DNA from: Ruminococcus sp.
Lineage (GTDB): Bacteria > Bacillota > Clostridia > Oscillospirales > Ruminococcaceae
Assembly: GCA_017441505.1 (NCBI GenBank)
Contig: JAFRXL010000052.1
Location: forward strand, 1-32,893
Length of the DNA: 32,893 nt
Direction of reading: 5' to 3'
Below the pieces are notes generated by a model. That model had not been told where the DNA came from. It did no database searches and saw only the letters and a program-made list of their open reading frames with translations. Each line of letters opens with the position of its first letter. Position 1 is the stretch's first letter. A program made the position numbers and the translations under genes. Positions 8,512 to 16,047 of the stretch are shown here, piece by piece.

Positions 8512-10038
8512 TCAGCAAAGTTCCATTAATTTTTTCCTGATTATTATTTTTTCAACGATCTCGTCAATTTTTGATTCCTCGATCTCTCCGTCCTCTACAG
8601 CCTTGCATATAGCATCCACAGCTTCATCAAGGTCTTTCGGAGCAAGCAGAATATCAGCTCCTGCCTTTACAGCAAGCACCGCTGCTTCATCTGGATCATA
8701 CTTCTTTGTTATCGAGCTCTTATCAAGCCGGCAGGTAACAGCTATGCCGTCGAAATCAAGGTCAACTCTGAGTGATTTGTAAGCTGTTGACGAAAATACA
8801 GCCGGCAATTCGTCATCGAAAGCCTTGAAATTTTTATCACTCATCTGAACGAACTGAGCTCCGTTTTCAATAGCCTTTCTGAAAGGCAGATAGTTGAAAG
8901 CTTTCAGCTTGAAACGTGTATCGAAGTCCTCGCTTCCGGGGAATGCTGACACAGCCGGAGCTACACCGCCCGAATCAAGTCCCTTGACCATAGCTTTAAC
9001 GAGCTCGGCAGCAATTTCGGCATCGCTGCTGTATCCGTTCTTATCAGTCGAAGCTGACGGAGCGAAATTGATATGGAATCCCAGTTTTGCAAGCTCCTTA
9101 CCTACCTCTTTTCCGGCTTTTTCAAGCTCATCCGGTTTATTTTCAAGACCGTACTCTTCCTGTTCGGACAATTTTTTGATGTCCAGCTTCTCAGCGACCG
9201 GAGAGTTATCTCCGCCCTGCTCGCATACAGCAAAAAACAGCTTCACATCTGAATTTTTTCCGATATAATACTGCATATTCGTCATAAGGGCACTCAGCTG
9301 GGTCTCGGATCTCAGATTATCTTCCGAAAGCAGCACACCTGCCACCGGATATGAAGCAAGCTTCTTTTTTATAGAGGTGTTCGCCTCTGTGACCTTAGAA
9401 CCTCCGCTCAGCTGTTCCGGAGTTACTATAAACATCTGACAGACTTTCTGTTTCAATGTCATTTCACTTACGATCTTTTTCGGACTCTTTCCCTTGAAAG
9501 TAGTCGTGACAGTAGTGGTCGTCTTTGACTTTGTTGTCGTGACCTTGCCTGTTCCTGTCTGACCTGTCCCCGTCTGCGAGGATACATCCGTATCCGCTGT
9601 AACGGTCACTTCGGAAGTTGCCGGAGCTGTTACTATCTTCGTAACGGTCACGATAGAGGTAACCACCTTAGGTCTGGGAGCTGTAGCTCTGGTCACTATT
9701 TTTCTCGGTTTAGAGGCTGTAGTTCTTGGAGTTATGCTATTATCGTCCCTGACCCGGGTTGTCGTTTCAGGTCTGCGGCGGTTACCGTCGGCAACATAGC
9801 CTCTTGCACGAGGAACTGTAGTAGTCTCTTCGTATTCGTAAACAAATGAAGTGGTAGTCTGAACGGGTTCATCCTCTTCCTCTTCATAGTCATCCTCATT
9901 GAGGTCATAAGTTTCGGACGGCTGAACATTGACTATACCGTCCGGCATACTGTTATCGCTCTGCTCAGTTCTGCCGCATCCTCCTAAAAGAACGCAGCAG
10001 CTCATAAAGGTAAGTACTAACCTTCTGAAAGAATTCAT
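8512..10038 (-). CDS. Lipoprotein with degenerate GH3 (NagZ-like) domain, probably not catalytic
   Basis: This 508-residue protein has a lipoprotein signal with lipobox LGGC (Cys21), an acidic stretch, then a long Thr/Arg/Pro-rich wall-spanning linker (about 50-185). The C-terminal 320 residues follow the GH3 N-acetylglucosaminidase order: MTLKQKVCQMFIV, VAGVLL, LGFHINFAPSAS, AFPGSEDFDTR, LPAVFSS, LRVDLDFDGIAVT. Active enzymes have KHFPGHG and an Asp nucleophile right after the last motif (the SDD or TDD of family members). Here the first reads SAFPGSE and the second TCRL, so the catalytic His loop and nucleophile both appear lost. A binding or structural role at the cell surface is inferred. 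Start at 10036-10038 with AGGAGGAG upstream. Confidence 0.8.
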   Translation of the reverse strand: MNSFRRLVLTFMSCCVLLGGCGRTEQSDNSMPDGIVNVQPSETYDLNEDDYEEEEDEPVQTTTSFVYEYEETTTVPRARGYVADGNRRRPETTTRVRDDNSITPRTTASKPRKIVTRATAPRPKVVTSIVTVTKIVTAPATSEVTVTADTDVSSQTGTGQTGTGKVTTTKSKTTTTVTTTFKGKSPKKIVSEMTLKQKVCQMFIVTPEQLSGGSKVTEANTSIKKKLASYPVAGVLLSEDNLRSETQLSALMTNMQYYIGKNSDVKLFFAVCEQGGDNSPVAEKLDIKKLSEQEEYGLENKPDELEKAGKEVGKELAKLGFHINFAPSASTDKNGYSSDAEIAAELVKAMVKGLDSGGVAPAVSAFPGSEDFDTRFKLKAFNYLPFRKAIENGAQFVQMSDKNFKAFDDELPAVFSSTAYKSLRVDLDFDGIAVTCRLDKSSITKKYDPDEAAVLAVKAGADILLAPKDLDEAVDAICKAVEDGEIEESKIDEIVEKIIIRKKLMELC

Positions 10039-10080
10039 AATACTCCTCCTGTTCCGGTGGAAAAGTCCGATATTCTTGGG

Positions 10081-10494
10081 TCAATAGGCTTCTTTAATGG
10101 CAGTTTTAGCCTTTGTTACGATAGTTTTGTCATTCTCATACGAGAGGATATTTGCTGCATAGGATATATCCACCCAGCGTATTTCGGCTATCTCATCTTC
10201 TTGTGGGACGAAGTCCACATTTTTAGCCTTTGCGAGGAAATATACCACTACTTTGATAGTATCTTTTTTCGGAGAATAGGTCACTGTTTCACGGAAGGTC
10301 GGGTCTATGATGACATCTATAGAAGTCTCTTCCATTATCTCACGGCGTGCAGTCTCGACCTCAGTCTCACCGGCTTCAACGTGTCCCTTCGGAAACGACC
10401 AGTGTCCGCTGTTGATATGCTTGATAAGGAGTATCTCGGTATTGCCGTGAAATTTGCGGTAAACTATAGCTCCGCATGATTTCTCGTGAAGCAT
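10081..10494 (-). CDS. Nudix hydrolase, diadenosine tetraphosphatase-like
   Basis: This 137-residue protein has the Nudix box GHVEAGETEVETARREIMEETSI near residues 42-64. It fits GX5EX7REUXEEXGU except that the Gly before the last position is Ser. The opening KSCGAIVYRKFHGNTEILLIKH and SFPKGHVE resemble asymmetrical Ap4A hydrolases (NUDT2-like) rather than MutT. It would clear dinucleoside polyphosphates or related nucleotides in the cytoplasm. The gene has its own promoter (10582-10610) and an 81-base leader. The lipoprotein gene starts 42 bases further on and may be cotranscribed. Confidence 0.85.
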   Translation of the reverse strand: MLHEKSCGAIVYRKFHGNTEILLIKHINSGHWSFPKGHVEAGETEVETARREIMEETSIDVIIDPTFRETVTYSPKKDTIKVVVYFLAKAKNVDFVPQEDEIAEIRWVDISYAANILSYENDKTIVTKAKTAIKEAY

Positions 10495-10573
10495 AAAAAA
10501 TCCTTTCTTGCCGTAAAGCCGGCATAATTCAGGACAGCTGATAAAAGAAAAGGCGTAACTGTCCCATGTAGTA

Positions 10574-10610
10574 TCACAAATATTATATCATATTTTGTGA
10601 ATTTTGTCCA
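10574..10610 (-). promoter_or_regulatory. Nudix gene promoter with inverted repeat around the -10 box
   Basis: On the minus strand there is TGGACA (10605-10610), a 17-base spacer and TATAAT (10582-10587). The -10 box lies between the arms of an inverted repeat, TCACAAA (10574-10580) and TTTGTGA (10594-10600), a possible operator. Confidence 0.7.
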
Positions 10611-10691
10611 TAGGGAAGATACTAATTTTTGATTACAAAATATTTCATTATATGACATTATTGCATTTACGCAACATTTATACAACAACAA

Positions 10692-10720
10692 TTGACAAAA
10701 CACGGGGACAGGTTTATAAT
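10692..10720 (+). promoter_or_regulatory. Amidohydrolase gene promoter
   Basis: TTGACA (10692-10697), a 17-base spacer and TATAAT (10715-10720) form a full consensus. It diverges from the Nudix promoter 82 bases away. The site AGGAGGAATTAAA follows directly before the ATG. Confidence 0.92.
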
Positions 10721-10743
10721 ATATAGGAATAGGAGGAATTAAA

Positions 10744-11544
10744 ATGAATACTGAGAATTACGAGATAATCGATGCCCATGCACATATTTTTCCAGACAAA
10801 ATAGCCGAGAATGCTACAACTAATATCGGTCACTTTTATGATATACCTATGACAGACTGCGGTATCAGCGAAAGACTTATCAAAAGCGGCGAAAAAATAG
10901 GAGTATCACGCTACCTTGTGTGCTCCACAGCAACTTCACCTAAGCAGATAAGCTCCATAAATAATTTCATCGCAGCAGAATGCGAAAAGCACCCTGAATT
11001 CTACGGTTTCGGTACTACTCATCCGGATTCAGAAGACCTTGAAGCTGATATTGAGCAGATAATCTCTCTCGGACTTCACGGTGTAAAGCTCCATCCGGAT
11101 TTTCAGGAGTTCAATGCTGATTCTCCGGAAGCATTCAAGATATATGAGCTTATCGAAGGCAGACTGCCGCTCCTTATCCACTGCGGTGATAACAGGTATG
11201 ACTATTCTGCTCCGAAAAGGATAAGAGCTATTCACGATAATTTCCCGAAGCTCCAGCTTCTTGCGGCTCACCTCGGCGGCTATCAGCGTTGGGATGAGGC
11301 TGAACAGTATCTTACCGGACTTGACAACGTCCGCTATGATGTTAGCAGTTCACTGGCATTTATAAGTCCTGAAAGGGCTGCTCGCATGGTAAGAGCTTAC
11401 GGTGTAGAGAATTGCTTCTTCGGGGTAGATTTCCCTATGTGGAGCCATGATGAAGAACTCGAAAGATTTTTCAAGCTTGGTCTTACAGAGGAAGAAAACC
11501 GTAAAGTGCTCGCTGAAAACTTCAAACAGTATCTCAATTTATAA
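10744..11544 (+). CDS. Amidohydrolase-2 family metal-dependent hydrolase
   Basis: This 266-residue protein is a TIM-barrel hydrolase of the amidohydrolase 2 family. Visible metal and active-site motifs are IDAHAHIFP (HxH, residues 10-15), GVKLHPDF (about 116-123), LLIHCGD, LLAAHLGGY and FFGVDFPMW (final Asp). The family includes decarboxylases and lactonases, and the substrate cannot be told from sequence. It stands alone on its strand between two minus-strand units, with its own promoter. It has no terminator of its own except the hairpin shared with the rubredoxin gene. Length is normal. Confidence 0.85.
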   Translation: MNTENYEIIDAHAHIFPDKIAENATTNIGHFYDIPMTDCGISERLIKSGEKIGVSRYLVCSTATSPKQISSINNFIAAECEKHPEFYGFGTTHPDSEDLEADIEQIISLGLHGVKLHPDFQEFNADSPEAFKIYELIEGRLPLLIHCGDNRYDYSAPKRIRAIHDNFPKLQLLAAHLGGYQRWDEAEQYLTGLDNVRYDVSSSLAFISPERAARMVRAYGVENCFFGVDFPMWSHDEELERFFKLGLTEEENRKVLAENFKQYLNL

Positions 11545-11589
11545 AAAGCATCGGGGGCAGACCTTTCTGAATAAAGGCTTGCCCCCGAT
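11544..11589 (-). terminator. Terminator of the rubredoxin gene, abutting the convergent stop codon
   Basis: ATCGGGGGCA (11550-11559) pairs with TGCCCCCGAT (11580-11589), with an inner CCTTT/AAAGG stem. On the minus strand it is followed by GC and five T (11544-11548), so the T run overlaps the end of the amidohydrolase stop codon. On the plus strand there is no T run. Confidence 0.85.
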
Positions 11590-11614
11590 AATAATATGCA
11601 AAAGTAAAATAATA

Positions 11615-11773
11615 TCAGCCTTCTGAGAACTGTCCCTTGTCAACTCCGCAAAGAGGACATTCAAAGTCAGCAGGAAGGTCCTCGAATTTAGTGCCCGGAG
11701 CAATACCGTTCTCAGGAGAACCTGCCTCCTCATCGTACTCCCAACCGCAAACATCACATACATACTTAGCCAT
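11615..11773 (-). CDS. Rubredoxin
   Basis: This 52-residue protein begins [18 protein letters not shown] and ends [17 protein letters not shown]. Four Cys at 6, 9, 39 and 42 in two CxxCG knuckles bind one Fe, the rubredoxin signature. It is a small cytoplasmic electron carrier, in anaerobes often serving oxygen or peroxide detoxification. The ATG at 11771-11773 follows AGGAGGTG. It lies 77 bases downstream of coaBC, with TATAAT at 11798-11803 on the minus strand but only a weak -35 (TTTATA), so it may have its own promoter or be read from coaBC. Confidence 0.97.
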   Translation of the reverse strand: MAKYVCDVCGWEYDEEAGSPENGIAPGTKFEDLPADFECPLCGVDKGQFSEG

Positions 11774-11850
11774 AGTCACACCTCCTTTTCATAAAAAATT
11801 ATATCCAACCGCTGCGGCTTTATAAAGCAGCGATATTAGCAGCTATTGTC

Positions 11851-13059
11851 TCAGCGAGACTTCTTTTCTGCGGACATTTCCAGCAGCTTGCTCAGAATTA
11901 CATTAGCAGCGTCAAATTTACTCATTATTTCAAGCTCTTCGCAGCTTTCCGGAGTTATCATAGTGATGATATTGGTGTCTGTACCAAATCCTGCACCTGC
12001 ACTGCGGAGCGAATTTGCACATATCATATCGCACTTCTTGGATTCAAGTTTTTTCCTTGAATTTTCCAGAACATTATCAGTCTCCATTGAGAATCCGCAT
12101 ATCATCTGCTCCGGACGGCGGTTTTCGCCGATATATTTAAGAATATCAGTAGTCCTCTTTAGTGGGATGCTCATATCTCCTGCGGATTTTTTGATCTTGG
12201 TGTCCACAAAAGTCACCGGAGTATAGTCTGCAACAGCGGCAGCCTTTATAACAAAGTCGGTCTCATCAAGACGCTCTTTTACAGCGTTGAACATATCCTC
12301 CGCAGACTTTACCGGAACAACATTCACAAACATAGGCGGCTCAACGTCGGTATGAGCAGCTACAACTGTTACATCTGCTCCACGGAGCATAGCAGCTCTT
12401 GCAACGGCGAATCCCATTTTTCCGCTTGAATGATTTGAAATGAAGCGGACAGGGTCGATGCTTTCACGGGTAGCACCTGCGGTAACGAGCACACGCTTTC
12501 CTGCGAGGTCTTTTTCAAATGCTATCTCACGGATGATATGTTCAAGGAGAGTTTCCTCGTCCGGAAGCTTTCCGTCACCGATGTCACGGTTAGCGAGCAT
12601 ACCTCTTACAGGCTCGATCACCTCGTAGCCGTACTTCTTCAGTTTTGCAAGATTTTCCTGCACTATCGGATTATGGTACATATTATGATTCATAGCCGGA
12701 GCTATAAGCTTTTTGCAGGTGCAAGCCATAATAGTGGTAGTGAGCATATCGTCAGCAATGCCGTTGGCTATCTTTCCGATAACATTTGCCGATGCCGGAG
12801 CTACTACGGCTATATCGGCTTTTTTGGCGATAGAAACGTGCTCAACGCTGTATTCAAAATTTCTGTCGAAAGTATCTATAAGGCACTTATGCTGAGTGAG
12901 TGTCTCGAAAGTCAGTGGGTGGACGAAATTAACGGAATTAGGAGTCATAGCAACATGGACTTCCGCTCCGAGCTTTGTGAGCATTCTTGCAAGATTACAT
13001 ATCTTATATGCTGCGATAGAGCTTGAAACTCCAAGCAATACAGTTTTTCCTTTTAACAT
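11851..13059 (-). CDS. coaBC: Bifunctional phosphopantothenoylcysteine decarboxylase / phosphopantothenate-cysteine ligase
   Basis: This 402-residue enzyme performs two steps of coenzyme A synthesis. The N-terminal FMN-dependent CoaC half has GVSSSIAAYK, the active His in VEHVSIAKKADIAVVAPASANVIGK and the PAMNHNMY motif. The C-terminal CoaB half starts near LAGKRVLVTAGATRE, with SNHSSGKMG, AAAVADY and KIKK. In the CoaC substrate clamp the usual ACGD-G-GRM is LANRDIGDGKL, so the Cys that reduces the intermediate in E. coli and plant enzymes is Asn here. The start at 13057-13059 follows CGGAGGT. It diverges from coaX with repeat R1 between them. Confidence 0.95.
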   Translation of the reverse strand: MLKGKTVLLGVSSSIAAYKICNLARMLTKLGAEVHVAMTPNSVNFVHPLTFETLTQHKCLIDTFDRNFEYSVEHVSIAKKADIAVVAPASANVIGKIANGIADDMLTTTIMACTCKKLIAPAMNHNMYHNPIVQENLAKLKKYGYEVIEPVRGMLANRDIGDGKLPDEETLLEHIIREIAFEKDLAGKRVLVTAGATRESIDPVRFISNHSSGKMGFAVARAAMLRGADVTVVAAHTDVEPPMFVNVVPVKSAEDMFNAVKERLDETDFVIKAAAVADYTPVTFVDTKIKKSAGDMSIPLKRTTDILKYIGENRRPEQMICGFSMETDNVLENSRKKLESKKCDMICANSLRSAGAGFGTDTNIITMITPESCEELEIMSKFDAANVILSKLLEMSAEKKSR

Positions 13060-13119
13060 GGTTTACCTCCGAATTATTTTATATTGTATATCAGTAAAAT
13101 AATTATTGAAGAAATATCA

Positions 13120-13200
13120 TCGGTCAAGCCAAGGGATAATAATACGAACAAGCCGTGCCCCTTTTAGGGCTCCCTTTTCTGCGGCTTCGCCGTTTTTTAT
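13120..13200 (+). repeat. Structured intergenic repeat R1 (short form), strand given in terminator-last orientation
   Basis: An 81-base member of the repeat family. It begins CGGTCAAGCC, giving the conserved TCAAG loop on a 2-bp GG/CC stem. It has one central hairpin (GCCC 13157-13160 with GGGC 13167-13170) and ends in CGGC-TTC-GCCG (about 13182-13192) followed by six T. It lacks the longer hairpins of the other copies. It lies between the divergent coaBC and coaX start regions, with its terminator end pointing towards coaX. Confidence 0.7.
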
Positions 13201-13314
13201 AATCAATTTGTAATATGTGATATAATTATACCATGCTTTTTCAAAAAAATCTATAGATTTTTAAATAAAAATATGTTATAATGAAATATATTATATATAT
13301 CGGGAGGAAAAATA

Positions 13315-14088
13315 ATGCTTTTAGCTGTAGATATAGGAAATACAAACGTAGTATTCGGCTGTGTTGACGAAAAAGATGAGGTAGTGCTCTTCGAGAGAAT
13401 ATCTACCAACCACAATGCAACTTCCGCTGAATATGCATCTCTTATAAAGAATATCCTTGAAATGAACAATTTCAATGTCAGTGATATTGATGATGCGATA
13501 ATGTCGTCAGTGGTCCCATCCGTAACCGCAACCGTCAAAGAGGCTATCAGAAAGCTTTTCCACGTTGAAGTAATGATAGCAGGTCCGGGAGTAAAAAACG
13601 GACTCAAGATCCTTATAGACAACCCTGCACAGCTCGGAAGCGATCAGGCTGTAGATGCGGTAGCAGCTATTGACCAGTACCCTGCTCCGCTTATCATAAT
13701 CGACATGGGTACAGCTACTACAGTTTCAGTAGTTGACAGACAAAAGAGCTATCGTGGCGGTCTTATAATGACCGGAATGGCTGTTGCTGCTGATGCACTT
13801 ATCACAAGGACTGCACAGCTGCCTAAGGTCAATTTTGAAGCTCCGTCGCATATAATCGGTACTAACACTATCGACTGCATGAAGAGCGGCTTCCTCTATT
13901 CAAACGCTTGTGCCCTTGACGGCATTATCGAGCGTATCGAAGAAGAGCTTGGCGATAAATGTACTGCTGTTGCTACAGGCGGACTTGCAGAGCTTGTTGT
14001 ACCGCTTTGCAAGCGTGACATTATCCTCGACAGCAATCTGCTCATCAAAGGTCTTGGTATCATCTACCGCAAGAATAAGAAGAAGTAA
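13315..14088 (+). CDS. coaX: Type III pantothenate kinase
   Basis: This 257-residue ASKHA-fold kinase phosphorylates pantothenate in the first step of coenzyme A synthesis. It starts MLLAVDIGNTNVVFG with the phosphate-binding DIGNTN. It then shows NPAQLGSDQAVDAVAA (catalytic Asp), IIIDMGTATTVSVVD, GGLIMTGMAVAADAL, and TGGLAELV near the C-terminus, all in the family order. Type III kinases need a monovalent cation and resist CoA feedback. The ATG at 13315 follows CGGGAGG. A TATAAT at 13277-13282 is the likely -10, with no good -35. Confidence 0.95.
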   Translation: MLLAVDIGNTNVVFGCVDEKDEVVLFERISTNHNATSAEYASLIKNILEMNNFNVSDIDDAIMSSVVPSVTATVKEAIRKLFHVEVMIAGPGVKNGLKILIDNPAQLGSDQAVDAVAAIDQYPAPLIIIDMGTATTVSVVDRQKSYRGGLIMTGMAVAADALITRTAQLPKVNFEAPSHIIGTNTIDCMKSGFLYSNACALDGIIERIEEELGDKCTAVATGGLAELVVPLCKRDIILDSNLLIKGLGIIYRKNKKK

Positions 14089-14147
14089 AAAATACACAGT
14101 GAGCTTTCTGCTTTTGATAATTCAAGTCGAACTCACTGTGTTTTTTG
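14086..14147. terminator. Bidirectional terminator between coaX and the DUF4317 gene
   Basis: ACACAGTGAG (14094-14103) pairs with CTCACTGTGT (14132-14141), a perfect 10-bp stem. It is followed by five further T on the plus strand and preceded by an A run (about 14087-14092) that serves the minus-strand gene ending at 14150. Confidence 0.85.
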
Positions 14148-14149
14148 TT

Positions 14150-15280
14150 TTAATTAAGAGTTACCGGAAGTCCGTTTATTTCAATGGTCGGGTCGTCAAT
14201 ATCTATCAGCAGGCATCTTCTGCCGTCAACAACACTTGTGCGGACTTTATCAGCAGCAGAGGGCTTTATGTTCACGGTTATGCCCGGCGAAGCAAGGACT
14301 GTTTTGCTCTCAACAAGATTAGCGGCTGTAAGCGGAGCTGTACCGCAGACTTTTTCATAAACAGGCTCTACCATCTGCACTCTTTCTTCCGGAACACCAA
14401 TATCGCTCAGCATCTCTTTAAGCTGTAACGGCTCGATAACGGCATTATCAGTCTCATCCTTGCTGTCGTCGACAACTTCCTGTATCTTTTCATTTACAGT
14501 TTTTATCAGCATATAGTCGAGGTCGTCACCGACAACGGATTTCAGTATATTCTGGAAACTGGACTTTTCATTCTCTGCCGACATTACGAAAGTACATCCG
14601 AGAACTTCCTCGATAATGGAGATATTAGGCTTTTTAGCAGATTTAGTGTAGTACATTACGTGGTTCACATCGCTGCTTCTGTTGCTGAAAACAGGGAACA
14701 GGAATCCGTCAGAAGGAGCTTTGCTGATTATCAGTTCGGTATTGAGCTTTTTAGTTATCTCGTTGTTGAAAGAATCGAAAACAAAGCCGTCGCTCGATGT
14801 ATTTACCGGACATATCGCCGTAAGCAGATAGCGATATATTTCGTCCTCGCCGTCAGCAAATTCGTCATTTTTGTCCTTTCTGCGGACCGTATATGTACAG
14901 TATGAGGTAATGACCGCAAAAGGTCCTTCATAGGCGATATGGTTAGCGATGTGGTTGAGGAATTCCTCACAAGCGAGGTCGTCTTTAAGCTCAGAGGTCA
15001 GCAGAGTATAGAGTATATGCTGAGGCTGTCCCTCGTCATAGGCTTCATTCGGGAATTCATATTCTACAAATGATTTTCCCACATTTGTATTAAGTACCTT
15101 TTTCAGAGTCTCGTCATAAACGTCATGTTCCTCAACTGACATTGTGAGACATGAGCTTGAATTGTGATAGCGGACGTTTTTTTCTGCATCTATGAAAGCT
15201 GTAAGAACTCGCTCCATTATGAAAAATCCGATTTTATCGGAGAAATTCTTTTTTATTTCTGCTGTTTCTTTTTTATTCAT
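14150..15280 (-). CDS. DUF4317 family protein
   Basis: This 376-residue soluble protein has the pattern of DUF4317: MNKKETAEIKKNFS at the start, CTYTVRRKDKNDE, YRYLLTAICPVNTSSDGF, SDGFLFPVFSNRSSDVNHVMYYTKS, and a C-terminal region after GDDLDYMLIK. The family is common in clostridia and has no established function. No signal peptide or membrane segment is visible. It is monocistronic, with a promoter at 15313-15341 (TTGAAA, 17 bases, TATAAT) and a shared terminator. Repeat R2 with its terminator end lies directly upstream. Confidence 0.75.
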   Translation of the reverse strand: MNKKETAEIKKNFSDKIGFFIMERVLTAFIDAEKNVRYHNSSSCLTMSVEEHDVYDETLKKVLNTNVGKSFVEYEFPNEAYDEGQPQHILYTLLTSELKDDLACEEFLNHIANHIAYEGPFAVITSYCTYTVRRKDKNDEFADGEDEIYRYLLTAICPVNTSSDGFVFDSFNNEITKKLNTELIISKAPSDGFLFPVFSNRSSDVNHVMYYTKSAKKPNISIIEEVLGCTFVMSAENEKSSFQNILKSVVGDDLDYMLIKTVNEKIQEVVDDSKDETDNAVIEPLQLKEMLSDIGVPEERVQMVEPVYEKVCGTAPLTAANLVESKTVLASPGITVNIKPSAADKVRTSVVDGRRCLLIDIDDPTIEINGLPVTLN

Positions 15281-15312
15281 AATGTTCTCCCTTCGATTGG
15301 TGGATAAGTTAT

Positions 15313-15341
15313 ATTATACTATATGGGGAGAAAAATTTCAA
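15313..15341 (-). promoter_or_regulatory. DUF4317 gene promoter
   Basis: On the minus strand there is TTGAAA (15336-15341), a 17-base spacer and TATAAT (15313-15318). The T run of the repeat R2 terminator ends within about 10 bases of the -35 box, so readthrough transcription from the right would stop just before this promoter. Confidence 0.8.
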
Positions 15342-15360
15342 GCAAAATAAAAAATAAAAG

Positions 15361-15579
15361 AAAAACCGCCGGAGGCGGACATAATGAGAGTCCAGAGAGA
15401 GGTTCTCTCTCTGGCGGTAGGGTGTACGAGGTTTCCCCTACCAGCGGTAGGGGATGTCAGCTTGCTGACAGGGGTGGCTGGACCCGATTAGGGTACAGAG
15501 TTCCCCCTAAAGAGTAGTAAAAACAGCGTAGCGAGTTTTTACGGACCGACAGCATCGCTCCCCTCGGCTTGACCGACGC
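15361..15579 (-). repeat. Structured intergenic repeat R2 (long form)
   Basis: Read on the minus strand it begins with CGG-TCAAG-CCG (about 15565-15575). It continues with an 8-bp stem GTAAAAAC (15517-15524) with GTTTTTAC (15535-15542) around a 10-base loop, a hairpin containing TCT, and two extra hairpins (TGTCAGC with GCTGACA; CCCCTACC with GGTAGGGG). Next comes a 10-bp stem CCAGAGAGAG (15392-15401) with CTCTCTCTGG (15405-15414). It ends in CCGCC-TCC-GGCGG (15366-15378) and a T-rich run. A TGCCAGTCAAG remnant of a facing copy follows its other end at about 15589-15599. No ORF in it is convincing. Confidence 0.8.
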
Positions 15580-15635
15580 AATAAATTATGCCAGTCAAGA
15601 TTGATAAAAACCGTATGTTACACTGATATATATAC

Positions 15636-15664
15636 TGGAAATAGAATAAAAAATGTGGTATAAT
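15636..15664 (+). promoter_or_regulatory. Promoter of the C39-like/cca/pflA operon
   Basis: TGGAAA (15636-15641), a 17-base spacer and an extended -10 TGG-TATAAT (15659-15664). The start site would be near 15671, leaving a leader of about 13 bases. Confidence 0.72.
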
Positions 15665-15683
15665 GGTAATGAAGGTGAGAATA

Positions 15684-16043
15684 ATGGAAAATATAAGATA
15701 TATTCATGAACCCACTGATTTACAGTGCGGACAGGCAGTGCTTGCGATGATACTCGGAAAGAGTGTGGAAGAAATAGTCACATTCCTTGATAATGACCGT
15801 GAAACCACTCTTAAAGAGATGAAATACGTGCTCAGACATTTCGGATGCAGGATGTCTGATGAAAGAATACAGGTCAGCGACCGCTCGGAGCTTCCGGAGC
15901 TTTGTGTGCTTAGTCTGGAAACTCCGAGATGCTGGCATTGGTCGCTTTATGCTTATGGGACTTTTTACGACCCTGAACATGGGGTAATGGATGATTTTCC
16001 GGAGTCCGGCAGACGGTACTGCTGGAAAGTAGAAAGAGGGTGA
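15684..16043 (+). CDS. Small C39-like (papain-fold) cysteine peptidase homologue
   Basis: This 119-residue protein matches the peptidase C39-like pattern: LQCGQAVLAMIL (Cys15), then CWHWSLYAYGTFYDPEHG with His85 and Asp96. The putative Cys-His-Asp triad is intact. There is no signal peptide, membrane segment or transporter domain, so it is not a bacteriocin exporter. A housekeeping or regulatory cysteine peptidase or amidase is possible. An upstream in-frame ATG at 15663 lies within the -10 box, so the ATG at 15684, after GAAGGTGAG, is the start. It is first in an operon with cca four bases downstream. Confidence 0.75.
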   Translation: MENIRYIHEPTDLQCGQAVLAMILGKSVEEIVTFLDNDRETTLKEMKYVLRHFGCRMSDERIQVSDRSELPELCVLSLETPRCWHWSLYAYGTFYDPEHGVMDDFPESGRRYCWKVERG

Positions 16044-16047
16044 TGTT

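Noticed and set aside
15323-15517. 64-residue ORF across repeat R2
   Set aside because: It runs through hairpin arms of a repeat present in other copies where the frame is broken, has no ribosome binding site and a low-complexity Gly/Arg-rich product.
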